Assembly: GCA_017417315.1 (NCBI GenBank)
Contig: JAFPZK010000068.1
Coordinates: 69,104-133,103 of the forward strand
Origin: Bacteroidales bacterium
GTDB lineage: Bacteria > Bacteroidota > Bacteroidia > Bacteroidales > UBA3824
Length of the DNA stretch: 64,000 nucleotides
Reading direction: 5' to 3'
The notes under the pieces were generated by a model. That model did no database searches. It was not told the DNA's origin and worked only from the letters and a program-made list of their open reading frames with translations. Shown here piece by piece: positions 1 through 8,648 of this stretch. How positions within the stretch are numbered: the stretch's first letter is position 1; each line of letters starts with the position of its first letter. Both the position numbers and the translations under genes were made by a program.

Positions 1-327
1 ACGGGTTTGGTCGTAACTTGTCAGGACGAAAAATCGCAAATCAAAAACCTTGAAAAAGCGATGAAAGAACTTCGCAGCCGTTTGTATGCGATTGAATATC
101 AGAAGTATTTGGATAAAGTTTCGTCGCAGCGCAAAACTATGGTTTCTACCGGCGACCGCAGCGCGAAAATCCGTACTTACAATTATCCGCAATCAAGGGT
201 AACAGACCACCGTATCAACTTGACACTCTATAACTTGCCGGTTGTTATGGACGGTGAAATCGACGAGATAATTGAGAAACTTCAAATCGCCGAAAACGCC
301 GAAAGATTAAAAGCATCAGGACTTTAA
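1..327 (+). CDS. prfA: Peptide chain release factor 1, C-terminal part (5' truncated by window edge)
   Basis: The reading frame is open from base 1, so this is the last 108 codons of a gene that starts outside the window. RF-1 recognises UAA/UAG stop codons in the ribosomal A site and triggers peptide release. The fragment contains the strongly conserved RF-1 segment with [15 protein letters not shown] followed by [14 protein letters not shown], which lies C-terminal to the GGQ loop. The GGQ motif itself is not in view. It is followed 14 bp later by pyrF on the same strand, so the two are probably cotranscribed. Identity is taken from the motif block and is very secure. Confidence 0.96.
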   Translation, partial: TGLVVTCQDEKSQIKNLEKAMKELRSRLYAIEYQKYLDKVSSQRKTMVSTGDRSAKIRTYNYPQSRVTDHRINLTLYNLPVVMDGEIDEIIEKLQIAENAERLKASGL

Positions 328-341
328 ATTTTAATAATATT

Positions 342-1193
342 ATGAATTACAGAGACCTTTATAATAAAATCGTAAAGAAAAATTCTTTTCTTTGCGTTGG
401 CTTGGACACGGACTTGAACAAAATTCCGGAGTTTTTATTGAAGGAAGAAGACCCTGTTTTTGAGTTCAACAAGCAGATAATTGATGCGACACAGCAGTTT
501 ACCGTGGCGTACAAACCTAACACCGCTTTTTATGAAGCCTTAGGTGCGAAAGGTTGGATTTCGCTTCAAAAAACCGCCGAATACATAAAGAAAAATTATC
601 CGGGCGTATTTTTGATTGCTGACTGCAAACGCGGCGACATCGGCAACACTTGTAAAATGTACGCAAAGACGTTTTTTGAACAAATGCCTTTTGACGCGGT
701 AACTTTATCGCCGTATATGGGCAGGGATTCGGTAACGCCGTTTTTGGAGTATGCTGATAAATGGGTTATAATTTTGGCGTTGACATCAAATCCGTCAGCC
801 TCTGATTTTCAAATCATTCAGGAGAAAGAAACGGACGAATATTTGTTTGAAAAGACTTTGAAATACGGTCAACTCTGGGGCGATGAAAACAGAGTTATGT
901 TTGTAGCGGGAGCGACACAAGCGTATAAATTTCAGCAGATAAGAAAGATAGCCAAGGATAACTTTTTGCTTGTTCCGGGTGTCGGAGCGCAGGGCGGCAG
1001 TCTTGAAGACGTTGCAACTTTCGGAATGAATGATAGTTGCGGACTTTTAGTAAATTCTTCGCGCGGAATAATTTACGCTTCTAATGGTGAAGATTTTGCA
1101 GAAAAGGCAGGCGAACAAGCCGCTTTGATGCAGGAAAAAATGAAAGCATTATTGGAAGAAAACAGGAAAAACGTTTCGCAAAGAAAAAGATAA
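342..1193 (+). CDS. pyrF: Orotidine 5'-phosphate decarboxylase, type 2
   Basis: 283 aa. It catalyses the last step of de novo UMP synthesis, OMP to UMP plus CO2, in the cytoplasm. The catalytic block DCKRGDIGN lies at residues 94-102, with the Asp-Lys-Asp set of the family, and FLCVGLDTD near residue 16 is the first phosphate/ribose-binding strand. GVGAQGG near residue 220 is the C-terminal phosphate loop. Length fits the longer type 2 (Bacteroidota/actinobacterial) form rather than the roughly 230-aa E. coli form. It lies directly downstream of prfA with a 14-bp gap and is convergent with the propeller regulator. Confidence 0.95.
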   Translation: MNYRDLYNKIVKKNSFLCVGLDTDLNKIPEFLLKEEDPVFEFNKQIIDATQQFTVAYKPNTAFYEALGAKGWISLQKTAEYIKKNYPGVFLIADCKRGDIGNTCKMYAKTFFEQMPFDAVTLSPYMGRDSVTPFLEYADKWVIILALTSNPSASDFQIIQEKETDEYLFEKTLKYGQLWGDENRVMFVAGATQAYKFQQIRKIAKDNFLLVPGVGAQGGSLEDVATFGMNDSCGLLVNSSRGIIYASNGEDFAEKAGEQAALMQEKMKALLEENRKNVSQRKR

Positions 1194-1207
1194 GAGATAA
1201 GGGAGTT

Positions 1208-1231
1208 GGCGGAGACTTAACGGTTTCCGCC
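1208..1231. terminator. Hairpin between convergent pyrF and regulator genes
   Basis: A 9-bp stem GGCGGAGAC/GTTTCCGCC, with one G-U pair, encloses a 6-nt loop. It overlaps the last codons of the leftward regulator gene and lies 14 bp past the pyrF stop. The position between convergent genes suggests a shared terminator, but the T-rich tract on the plus strand is weak (GATTTCTTTT). Confidence 0.45.
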
Positions 1232-3919
1232 GATTTCTTTTGGTTTTACGCCGTATTGTTTTTGAAAAAGCTTGGCAAAATACGACGGATTATTAAAGCC
1301 CGTCATATAGGCAACTTCGTTGACCTTATAAAGATTGGTCGACAGCAGTTCAGCCGCTTTTTTAAGGCGTATGCTCTGAATCAACTCGTTAGGCGTTTTG
1401 CCGGTTAACTGCTTGATTTTTGCAAACATCGATGAGCGCGAATACCCTAACTTCTCGCAGAGAAAAACGGCATTCAATTCCTCGTTTTGAACGTTCTCTA
1501 TAATCAGAGTGTTTAATTCTTCAAGAAATTTACCGTCAGGATTTTCTTTCGGCTGCTTCAAAGGCACTTCGGGAGTATCTTCTGACGTTTTTTCTTTTTC
1601 GTTGTCTTGTACTTGTACTTCTTCTTTTTTCTTCGTCTTGACATAAAACCAAACACCGCCGCCCAAGAAAACAATCAGCACCAAAACAGGAATTAAAATA
1701 ACTCTCGCTTTGATTGGATTGCTTTTAACAATAATGTTCAGCCTTGTTTCATCGCCTTCGATTCCTGAGGGTAAAACCGGTCGTATCTTGAAAACAAAAT
1801 TGCCGACAGGAAAATAATTCATCGTTATCGAACCTTTGTCAATAAAAAGCCATGCAGTGTCAATGCCCTCAACCATAAACTTATAATTGTTGTCTTTGCC
1901 GTAATAGTTTAACGAAGTGAAATCAAGTGCCAATGAAGCACTATCTTCCGACAAAACAACTTGTTTCCTTAAAAAATATGCCGTGTCAGTTTGTTGCTTT
2001 TTGCCGACAATGTCAATTGAGGTAATCCTGACTTTCGGCAAGGGTCTGTCTAACGGAATTTCTTGCGGAAGAAACGCCGTGAAACCGTTTGTGGTTCCCA
2101 TGTAAACTTTCCCGTCAGAGGCTTTTAATGACGAATTAGCAATAAATTGTCCGCTGACAAGTCCGTTTTGTTTGTTGAAAACACCCAACCTGTTGCCGTC
2201 ATAAACCGCCAAACCGTTTTGAGTGCCGATAAACAGTCGTCCGTTAAAATACTCCAAAGAATTTATTTCAGACAAATTGACTTTTAAGTCCTCTTTTTCA
2301 AATTTTTTGTCAGCAAAATAAAACTTGAACAAACCGTTTTGCGCACCGACGTATGCGAAGTCCCCGTCTACAATCACGAGGGCATTGACATCGCCGGTTT
2401 CTACTTCACTTTTGTAATAATTCAACTGATTTTTTTCGGTGTCATAACACGAAAGTCCGCCGTTAGAAGTAATCCAAAGTCCGCCTTTTGAATCGCTTTC
2501 AATATCGTAGGCAATGCCTTTTAGCCCACATAAAGACCGAAACATATCACTCTCAGAGTCAAAGACATAAAGGCTGTCCCAAGAGGCGGCGTAAAGAGTT
2601 TTGGTTTTGTCAATAAACGAAAAAGCATAACAACTTGTACCGTAAAAACCGCTTTCAGAGCCGTAATGTTTGGTTTTCAAAGTTTTGGGATTGAAGCAGA
2701 AAATCTGTTCGGAATACGACCCGACCCAAATGCCCGAAGCATCGCAAGACAAGGCATGAATATTTTTTTCTTTCATGTAATTGCTGAAAATCTTGGTTTT
2801 CAGGTTGTAACGGTTGAGTCCGCCGTCGTCGGTCGCTATCCAAAGGTTGCCGTCATTGTCCTCGCAAAAACGCCCCACAACGTTTCCTGACAAGGAATTT
2901 TTGTAACTATGGGACGTAAAGTTTTCAAACCAGCGGTTTTCGGCAGGAGAATAATTGATGCCGCCGTAAAACGTCCCCGCCCAAAGTCCGAGGTTAGGGG
3001 CAACAAAAAGCGAATAAACAAAATAAGACGAAATCGACGTATTGACGGAATTGTCAGGATAAAAAATCTTGAAATTTCCGTTTTTGACATCGTAACTGCA
3101 AAGTCCGTTGTCAGAGCCGATTAACAAAAGTCCGCTGCGGTATTCCGTTACGGCGTGAATGTGATTGAGCGTTTTTTCCGGAATCGGTGCTTTTGTCGCG
3201 TTACCCGTGCTGTCAATTTTGAAAAGTCCGTTTTCCCATGTGCCTAACCATATTCCGCCGTCAGAGTCTTCAAAAATTGTCCGCGCCGAAACCGTAGACG
3301 GTATGTTTTTTAGTTTTACGGACTTGAAGCCGTCAGAAGAGGAACTTTTGAAAAATATGTGTCCGGGACAGCGGCGGGCTGTTGCATAAACGCCGCCTTT
3401 TTTGTCGGCAAAAACGCTCAAAATTTCAAGATTGCCGTCAAGAGAATATCTTACGACTTCGTTTTTAGAGCCGTCATAACTGAAAAGTCCCGCTTTGTCG
3501 GTAGAAATCCACACCAAACCGTCAGAGGAAAGCCCGAAATTAATTACCGTAACGTTAGATAGTGCTTCAATATCGGGAATGTATAATTTTGAAATTTTAT
3601 CGTAAAAAAGGTTTAAGACATAAACGCCGTGGTCAGTGCCGATAAAAAGGTTGTCGCCCGCAATCAACAGCGAAGAAATGTAGCAATTCTGATACTTTTC
3701 GTCTACGGTGATGTTAATGATTTTTTGTCCGTCATAACGGCAAAGACCGTTGTCAGTGCCGAACCACATAAAACCGTATTTATCTTGTAAAACACATCTT
3801 ACACCGTTTGCGGGCAGACCTTCACTCATAGTCAGATGACTGAAACTGAAATTTTGCGCAAACGATGACATTGCAAATATCAAAGCGATAAGAATGAAAA
3901 CAAATCTTTGAATTTTCAT
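1217..3919 (-). CDS. Membrane-anchored beta-propeller sensor fused to an AraC-type DNA-binding domain
   Basis: 900 aa with signal peptide (residues 1-21). Residues about 25-650 are repeated two-component-regulator propeller blades (WFGTDNGL, WIATDDGGL, IGTQNGL patterns). Residues about 660-745 look like a Y_Y_Y domain, about 750-770 form one transmembrane helix, and about 800-900 an AraC HTH (LCEKLGYSRSSMF, AYMTGFNNPSYFAKLF). This resembles a Bacteroides hybrid two-component system but has no histidine kinase and no receiver between membrane and HTH. The signal is therefore probably passed directly to a membrane-bound DNA-binding domain, as in SusR-like regulators. It lies last in the leftward PUL strand and has its own promoter-like sequence. 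It is the best candidate to read the operator repeats upstream of the GH127 and GH43 genes; that link is inference. Confidence 0.88.
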   Translation of the reverse strand: MKIQRFVFILIALIFAMSSFAQNFSFSHLTMSEGLPANGVRCVLQDKYGFMWFGTDNGLCRYDGQKIINITVDEKYQNCYISSLLIAGDNLFIGTDHGVYVLNLFYDKISKLYIPDIEALSNVTVINFGLSSDGLVWISTDKAGLFSYDGSKNEVVRYSLDGNLEILSVFADKKGGVYATARRCPGHIFFKSSSSDGFKSVKLKNIPSTVSARTIFEDSDGGIWLGTWENGLFKIDSTGNATKAPIPEKTLNHIHAVTEYRSGLLLIGSDNGLCSYDVKNGNFKIFYPDNSVNTSISSYFVYSLFVAPNLGLWAGTFYGGINYSPAENRWFENFTSHSYKNSLSGNVVGRFCEDNDGNLWIATDDGGLNRYNLKTKIFSNYMKEKNIHALSCDASGIWVGSYSEQIFCFNPKTLKTKHYGSESGFYGTSCYAFSFIDKTKTLYAASWDSLYVFDSESDMFRSLCGLKGIAYDIESDSKGGLWITSNGGLSCYDTEKNQLNYYKSEVETGDVNALVIVDGDFAYVGAQNGLFKFYFADKKFEKEDLKVNLSEINSLEYFNGRLFIGTQNGLAVYDGNRLGVFNKQNGLVSGQFIANSSLKASDGKVYMGTTNGFTAFLPQEIPLDRPLPKVRITSIDIVGKKQQTDTAYFLRKQVVLSEDSASLALDFTSLNYYGKDNNYKFMVEGIDTAWLFIDKGSITMNYFPVGNFVFKIRPVLPSGIEGDETRLNIIVKSNPIKARVILIPVLVLIVFLGGGVWFYVKTKKKEEVQVQDNEKEKTSEDTPEVPLKQPKENPDGKFLEELNTLIIENVQNEELNAVFLCEKLGYSRSSMFAKIKQLTGKTPNELIQSIRLKKAAELLSTNLYKVNEVAYMTGFNNPSYFAKLFQKQYGVKPKEIGGNR

Positions 3920-3942
3920 TTTTGCATGCGGAAATCATTTGC

Positions 3943-3975
3943 GCAAAAATACAAGTTTTTGCAGAAACTACCAAC
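3943..3975 (-). promoter_or_regulatory. Bacteroidota-type promoter for the propeller/AraC regulator
   Basis: On the minus strand TATTTTTGC (3951-3943) fits the -7 consensus TAnnTTTG. A TTGG about 20 bp upstream fits the -33 TTG element. It lies 24 bp before the regulator start codon and overlaps the end of the GH97 gene, so the regulator can be expressed apart from the operon. Confidence 0.5.
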
Positions 3976-5953
3976 TTTTTTTCAATTTGATAACAAATCC
4001 GCCACCAGAGGCAAGATGTATCGTTTTGACGTCAGACTTTTTTACGGAAAAGTTTTCAACTGCATAATCCTCGCCGTTGTGATAGGCGTTTTTGCCGTCT
4101 TTATAAAGAGTGGCTTTGTAGGCGGCATTATCGTCAAGGAAAGAAAAATCCACAGTCAAATCCCTTCCGTCCCAATTAGTTAAGCCGCCAATGTACCAAT
4201 CCTGACCAAAACGGCGTGCGCTGACGATATATTCGCCGATTTTGCCCGAAAGAATTTTCGTGAAGTCGGGATTATTAGGAATTTTTGACAAAAAATCCGT
4301 AAAACTTTCTTCTTGAAGATACGCACTCGGAGCATCGGCAAGCATCGTAAAAGGCGAATCATGCACCACATACGCCGCTAACTGATGACACCTTGTTCCC
4401 ATGCTCATCGGGTTACCGTAAATTGGTGAATACCAATGTTTTGTTCCGTTGCGCATTGCTCCGGGCGTGTAATCCACGGGGCCGCACATCATGCGGATAA
4501 AGGGAAACGTAACGTCATAAAGCGGCATATCTTTTTTGTCCTCGTTCCATTTCATTTCTTCCATTCCGAAAACGCTTTCAAAATTTATAATGTTAGGATA
4601 AGCGCGGTTGATTCCCGTGGGCGGATAAAAGCCGTGATAATCCAAAACTAAATGATTTTCAGCGGCTTTCTTGGCAATTCGGTATGCCATTTCTACTGCC
4701 GTTTGGTCGTTACGGTCAAGAAAATCTATTTTGAAACCTTTTACGCCCATTTTGGCATAATGTGAAAACACGTCGTGTTCATTGTCAATTGTCAATTGTC
4801 CATTGTTAAGGTTTTCGTCAATGACGTTAAAAACCGCCCAAAGTACCACGCCGACACCTCTTTCGTTAGCGTAACTGATTAATTCTTTGAGGTTTATGTC
4901 GGCGATGGGATTCATAATATCGGCTTTTTTGCTGTCGTACCAACCTTCGTCCAAAATTACGTATTCCAACGAATGAGAAGCGGCAAAATCTATGAAATAT
5001 TTGTAAGTTTCGGTATTGATACCCGCTTGAAAATCAACGCCTTTGATGTTCCAGTCGTTCCACCAATCCCAAGCCGATTTTCCCGGAATAATCCAATCCG
5101 TATTACCGATTCGGTTAGGAGAATTTAGGGCGTAAACAAGATTGCTGACGGGCATTTCTGTATCGTTTTCGGTTAAAGAAATTATGCGCCACGGCAAGTT
5201 GTCGTTGGGATTGATTTTTGCTATAAAATTTTCTCTTTCAGTAACATACGTCATTCCGCGCCACGGATATTTGTCGAATTTTTTGGGATATTTTGCAAAC
5301 TCGGCTTTTAGCGTTTTGCCGTCGGCTTTTAAAAACATTCCCGGAAAATGTTCCAAATCGCTTTCCAAAACCGTTGCTTTCACCTTTTTGCAATCGGCGA
5401 CAACGGGCAGAAACGAAAGTTTTTTGTCCTGTTCGGAGAGTTTTTTCTTTGAATAAATGTTCTGAAACGCCATCGCAAACGGGTCTTTGTCGTTAGTGGA
5501 AAACGACAGCCAACTTTCATAATCGTCTGTAAATGAGAACTCTGCGACTTCGTTTTCGATTTCAACGGTGTTTTTGCCGGTGTAGACAAAACGGTATGCT
5601 ACGCCGTCGTCAAAAACTCTGAAAACAAGTCCGAGGTCTTTGTTCAGAGTGAATTTTTGTTCGGTGTACTTTACTTCAAACTCGCTGAAACGATAAAACG
5701 GCGAAGTGATTTTCTCGGTTTTTTGGACGGGTTTCGATTGTTTTAATGTGTATTTCTGTATTATACTTTTACTTGAAATAGCGGCTTTACAGTCTTTCAT
5801 TATCAGTAAATTATCGTAACTAACAGAATACGAAACACCGTTGTTGTCAGCGGAGATTTTAACGCTCGTTGTTTTCTCCGGCGAAGTAATTGTGGTCTGC
5901 GCATTTAAAACAAAGGGCAGAAACAACAGAATTAATGGTAGTAGTTTTTTCAT
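3968..5953 (-). CDS. Glycoside hydrolase family 97, probably retaining alpha-galactosidase-like
   Basis: 661 aa with signal peptide cleaved near residue 19 (LNAQ). The N-terminal beta-sandwich (20-280) is followed by the GH97 barrel with SAWDWWNDW (293-301), YVILDEGWY (331-339), KGFKIDF (405-411) and a C-terminal sandwich. Asp410 sits where retaining GH97 enzymes such as BT1871 have their nucleophile. Inverting SusB-type enzymes lack it and use glutamates, so a retaining exo-glycosidase (alpha-galactosidase or a similar pyranoside) is favoured. Glu465, about 55 residues on, could be the acid/base. Residues about 382-391 (NNGQLTIDN) are encoded by a TCAATTG heptanucleotide repeat and look like an insertion in a loop. 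It is cotranscribed with the DUF6055-like gene upstream (4-bp gap). Confidence 0.93.
   Translation of the reverse strand: MKKLLPLILLFLPFVLNAQTTITSPEKTTSVKISADNNGVSYSVSYDNLLIMKDCKAAISSKSIIQKYTLKQSKPVQKTEKITSPFYRFSEFEVKYTEQKFTLNKDLGLVFRVFDDGVAYRFVYTGKNTVEIENEVAEFSFTDDYESWLSFSTNDKDPFAMAFQNIYSKKKLSEQDKKLSFLPVVADCKKVKATVLESDLEHFPGMFLKADGKTLKAEFAKYPKKFDKYPWRGMTYVTERENFIAKINPNDNLPWRIISLTENDTEMPVSNLVYALNSPNRIGNTDWIIPGKSAWDWWNDWNIKGVDFQAGINTETYKYFIDFAASHSLEYVILDEGWYDSKKADIMNPIADINLKELISYANERGVGVVLWAVFNVIDENLNNGQLTIDNEHDVFSHYAKMGVKGFKIDFLDRNDQTAVEMAYRIAKKAAENHLVLDYHGFYPPTGINRAYPNIINFESVFGMEEMKWNEDKKDMPLYDVTFPFIRMMCGPVDYTPGAMRNGTKHWYSPIYGNPMSMGTRCHQLAAYVVHDSPFTMLADAPSAYLQEESFTDFLSKIPNNPDFTKILSGKIGEYIVSARRFGQDWYIGGLTNWDGRDLTVDFSFLDDNAAYKATLYKDGKNAYHNGEDYAVENFSVKKSDVKTIHLASGGGFVIKLKKSW
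4778..4808. repeat. Heptanucleotide TCAATTG/CAATTGT repeat inside the GH97 gene
   Basis: The plus strand reads ATTGTCAATTGTCAATTGTC followed by CATTGTTAA: three to four units of a 7-bp palindromic repeat. It encodes the extra NNGQLTIDN segment of the GH97 protein. A shorter run of the same unit occurs at 17478-17494 between susC and GH127. Confidence 0.7.
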
Positions 5954-5957
5954 ATTT

Positions 5958-7244
5958 TTACATTTTAATTTTGTATCCGTAACTTGGATTATGTTGAGTT
6001 TCAGGATTTTCGACGTTATGAAAATGCGTTACGGGTGCGGGCATGACAACGAAATACAATGTCTTCAACCCCTCAGGAATCTTCAACTTATTGTCGTTAA
6101 TGTTGCCGTAAAACGATTTTCCGTCGCTAAAAATCCCCACAAATGTAGTATAAAATTTTATTCCGTCAAGTTTTTTAGGCACAAAATCCACTTTGACGGT
6201 CTCTTTGCCGCGAAAATCAATTTCTATGGCGTTGAAACCGTAATTTTCGGGACGATTGCTTTGATCAACTTCCATAAAACCGTCATTAGCGGCGTTCATC
6301 TTGGTTGAAAACGGCGTTACAAACTGCCGAGTATTTTGGTAAGCGTGCTTGAAATCAAGGTTAAGAATATGACAATTAGCCTCAAAAATTTCCTTGCCAA
6401 ATTCTTCCTGCGAAAGCCCCGTCAAACGTTTGTAAACTTCCACCGCATCTTCGCCTTTTTTAGCGTTTTTAAAAATTTTGGCGATAAAGTCCGAGCCGCG
6501 TTTTTCAGCCCAATATTCCAAGACGTAAGGCGAGTGATAAGCGTTTTCCCAAGAAAGAAACGCTTTGAAAGTCTGCGCTTTAAACGCGTCCCAATGATAT
6601 TTTTCGTCGCGAATCCAATCGGGATTAACTCTCCATAACATAAACTGCGAGGTCATCTCGTAAAAAGGCCCGCAGTCCCAATAATTATCTTCCGTCAGAC
6701 CGCCCTTATCAATCTGAGCCTGCATTTGAAACGAATGTCCGAGTTCGTGCGCAACGCAATTAAGAGCGGTGTCTTGAATACGATTGGGCGCAACCCAAAA
6801 CGCTCCGATTTGTTGGTCGTAGTCGCCGCCGTATGCCGTGCCTTCGAGAGAATACCAAAGCATTATCATCATGCGGTATTTTTCGGCGTTGGAATTTTTG
6901 TCGATAAATTTCAGAGAATCACGAAAATACGCATAAAATTGTTCTAACTTTTTTTCTAAATTTTCGAGATTGACATTCATGTTTTTGCCGTCAAGTTTCG
7001 GCGGATTGTTCAGGTTTTCGCCGAAACCTTTTTGCCAAAAAACTGCGAAATTATCGGTCAGCGACATACGACGATAACTCCATGAGGAAGTATCACACGG
7101 GTTGTTTATCAGATTGTCAGCCAAGGCTTTTGGGACAAAAATCTGTTTGCCGTCAATCCTCGGAGCAGATAAATTTTCGCTCTCGGAATTGCAGCCCGCC
7201 GCAAAAATTGTCAGCGGAAGAAGTAATTTAAAAATTGTTTTCAT
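5958..7244 (-). CDS. Surface lipoprotein with HELGH metallopeptidase-like motif (DUF6055-like)
   Basis: 428 aa. The lipobox FAAGC puts the lipidated cysteine at residue 18, so it is a periplasmic or surface lipoprotein. The body resembles the Bacteroides DUF6055 family: a WYSLEGTAYGG.. segment, then AHELGHSFQ with HELGH at 166-170, then a C-terminal beta domain (about 320-428). HExxH is the zinc-binding signature of zincin peptidases; the third ligand cannot be assigned by eye, so protease activity is inference. A second family member with added domains lies two genes upstream. The gene lies between CotH and GH97 with gaps of 13 and 4 bp, so it is part of the PUL operon. Confidence 0.75.
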   Translation of the reverse strand: MKTIFKLLLPLTIFAAGCNSESENLSAPRIDGKQIFVPKALADNLINNPCDTSSWSYRRMSLTDNFAVFWQKGFGENLNNPPKLDGKNMNVNLENLEKKLEQFYAYFRDSLKFIDKNSNAEKYRMMIMLWYSLEGTAYGGDYDQQIGAFWVAPNRIQDTALNCVAHELGHSFQMQAQIDKGGLTEDNYWDCGPFYEMTSQFMLWRVNPDWIRDEKYHWDAFKAQTFKAFLSWENAYHSPYVLEYWAEKRGSDFIAKIFKNAKKGEDAVEVYKRLTGLSQEEFGKEIFEANCHILNLDFKHAYQNTRQFVTPFSTKMNAANDGFMEVDQSNRPENYGFNAIEIDFRGKETVKVDFVPKKLDGIKFYTTFVGIFSDGKSFYGNINDNKLKIPEGLKTLYFVVMPAPVTHFHNVENPETQHNPSYGYKIKM

Positions 7245-7257
7245 ATCGTTGTTATTG

Positions 7258-8559
7258 TTAATATCCTCCTACAACGGTGTTCATATAATTGATACGGTTG
7301 CTAATCCACGTACCCATTTTGTCGGTTTCCTTCGACGGCGTTTTGTCGATAGGCCAACGTTTTAGGTCGCGGTTAAGGGCATCGGAAATCTCGTATTTTT
7401 TTGTAGTTTCCCAAACCTGAGGAATCAAATCTGCCATATCAAGCCAATTATTCTGAACGTGTTGCACAAAATCTTTATTAAAAAACATATCCGTGAAAAA
7501 TTCCGGCACGTAACTGTAACCGCCTTCGTGATAGCGCGGGTCAGTACCCAAAACCAACTCCTTGTACGACATAAAGAAATTGTGTCCCGTATACATAGAA
7601 CCCCAATCAAAATCGTAACCCGCATCAAAATCCCACAGAGGTCCGGCACCCCATTTTTTATTAATGTCCTTGTATAAATAAATGCTTCTCGGCGCAGCAA
7701 CTTCCACATTATAAATAAACTCTTGAATCAGGAGATAATTAATAAATTCGTCAACGTTCATCACCTCGCAAAGTTCTTCATAATCGTTGTTGAAAATAAT
7801 TTCTTCGAGCATGGCAAACTCTTGTTTTACCGAATCGACCTGTGTTTTTGACGGTTTGTCGGGATTTTTAACGCAACACGGCATTTGATAAACTTCGCTC
7901 CAAAAATTATCGGTTGCAGAAGGCGACAATTCAGGACCGTCGTCAGAATCGAGAGAGAGAAGAATGCCGTTTTTTTCGTTGATGTCAACACGGCTTTTGG
8001 CAACTTCGATTTGTTCGGTGAGTTGATAAAGACCGCTGTAATCACCGTTCAAGGTTACTTCCACAAATCTTGAATTGTTGGTAAAAGGCATATTCAAGGC
8101 TTTGCCGAGTTCAAAAACAAAGACGTTCATAAGGTCGGTGGCATCGCGGTAGTTAGCGAGCAAAACCCAATCTTTGTTGGATTTTAGACCGAGAATTTTT
8201 GATTTTTCGTCAAGTTTTATGCGGTAAGGTTTTTTGTCGTACCAAAGCCATGACGAATTACCGCGCCCGCGAATTTTGCCGGTGCCTGAATAGTTTTCGT
8301 TGCCGGAAAAATCCGTAACGGTAATTTTGCATTTGCGGTAATCGGCTTTTTCTTTTCCGTCAACGGTTTGCCCGCCGTCGGTTGTAATTTCCATTTTGGC
8401 AACTTTAAACTGAAAAGAGTTGTCGATGGTGTCTTTTATTTTTTCTTGTTTGCCGCCGCTGTTTTCGGGTGTATCGGTGATAATAGAATCATCGTCCTTG
8501 TTGCAGGCGGCATAAGACAATGACAATATCAAAAACACTAATAAAATATTATCCTTCAT
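7258..8559 (-). CDS. CotH-kinase family lipoprotein
   Basis: 433 aa. A short lipoprotein signal (SLSYAAC) is followed by an acidic linker and a CotH-like kinase fold. Recognisable blocks are KIRGRGNSSW (about 93-102) with KKPYRIKLDEK, NYRDATDLMN (helix after the Lys strand), GDYSGLYQLTEQI (about 172-184), and WDFDAGYDFDW (about 312-322), which carries the metal-binding Asp residues. Spore CotH phosphorylates proteins with ATP. In Bacteroidota PULs the substrate of these secreted homologues is unknown. It lies within the operon between the two HExxH lipoproteins, which suggests a role at the surface in handling a glycoprotein or glycan. The family call is secure, the role is not. Confidence 0.88.
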   Translation of the reverse strand: MKDNILLVFLILSLSYAACNKDDDSIITDTPENSGGKQEKIKDTIDNSFQFKVAKMEITTDGGQTVDGKEKADYRKCKITVTDFSGNENYSGTGKIRGRGNSSWLWYDKKPYRIKLDEKSKILGLKSNKDWVLLANYRDATDLMNVFVFELGKALNMPFTNNSRFVEVTLNGDYSGLYQLTEQIEVAKSRVDINEKNGILLSLDSDDGPELSPSATDNFWSEVYQMPCCVKNPDKPSKTQVDSVKQEFAMLEEIIFNNDYEELCEVMNVDEFINYLLIQEFIYNVEVAAPRSIYLYKDINKKWGAGPLWDFDAGYDFDWGSMYTGHNFFMSYKELVLGTDPRYHEGGYSYVPEFFTDMFFNKDFVQHVQNNWLDMADLIPQVWETTKKYEISDALNRDLKRWPIDKTPSKETDKMGTWISNRINYMNTVVGGY

Positions 8560-8648
8560 TGCTAAAAAATCTAAAAAAAATCCTCCGTAAAACGTCTGGT
8601 GCGGAGGATTTTTTATTAATACACACTTAAATTTATGAGAAAATTATT

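Noticed and set aside
5841..6308. 155-aa plus-strand ORF over the GH97/lipoprotein junction
   Set aside because: Antisense to two well-supported genes, with no domain.
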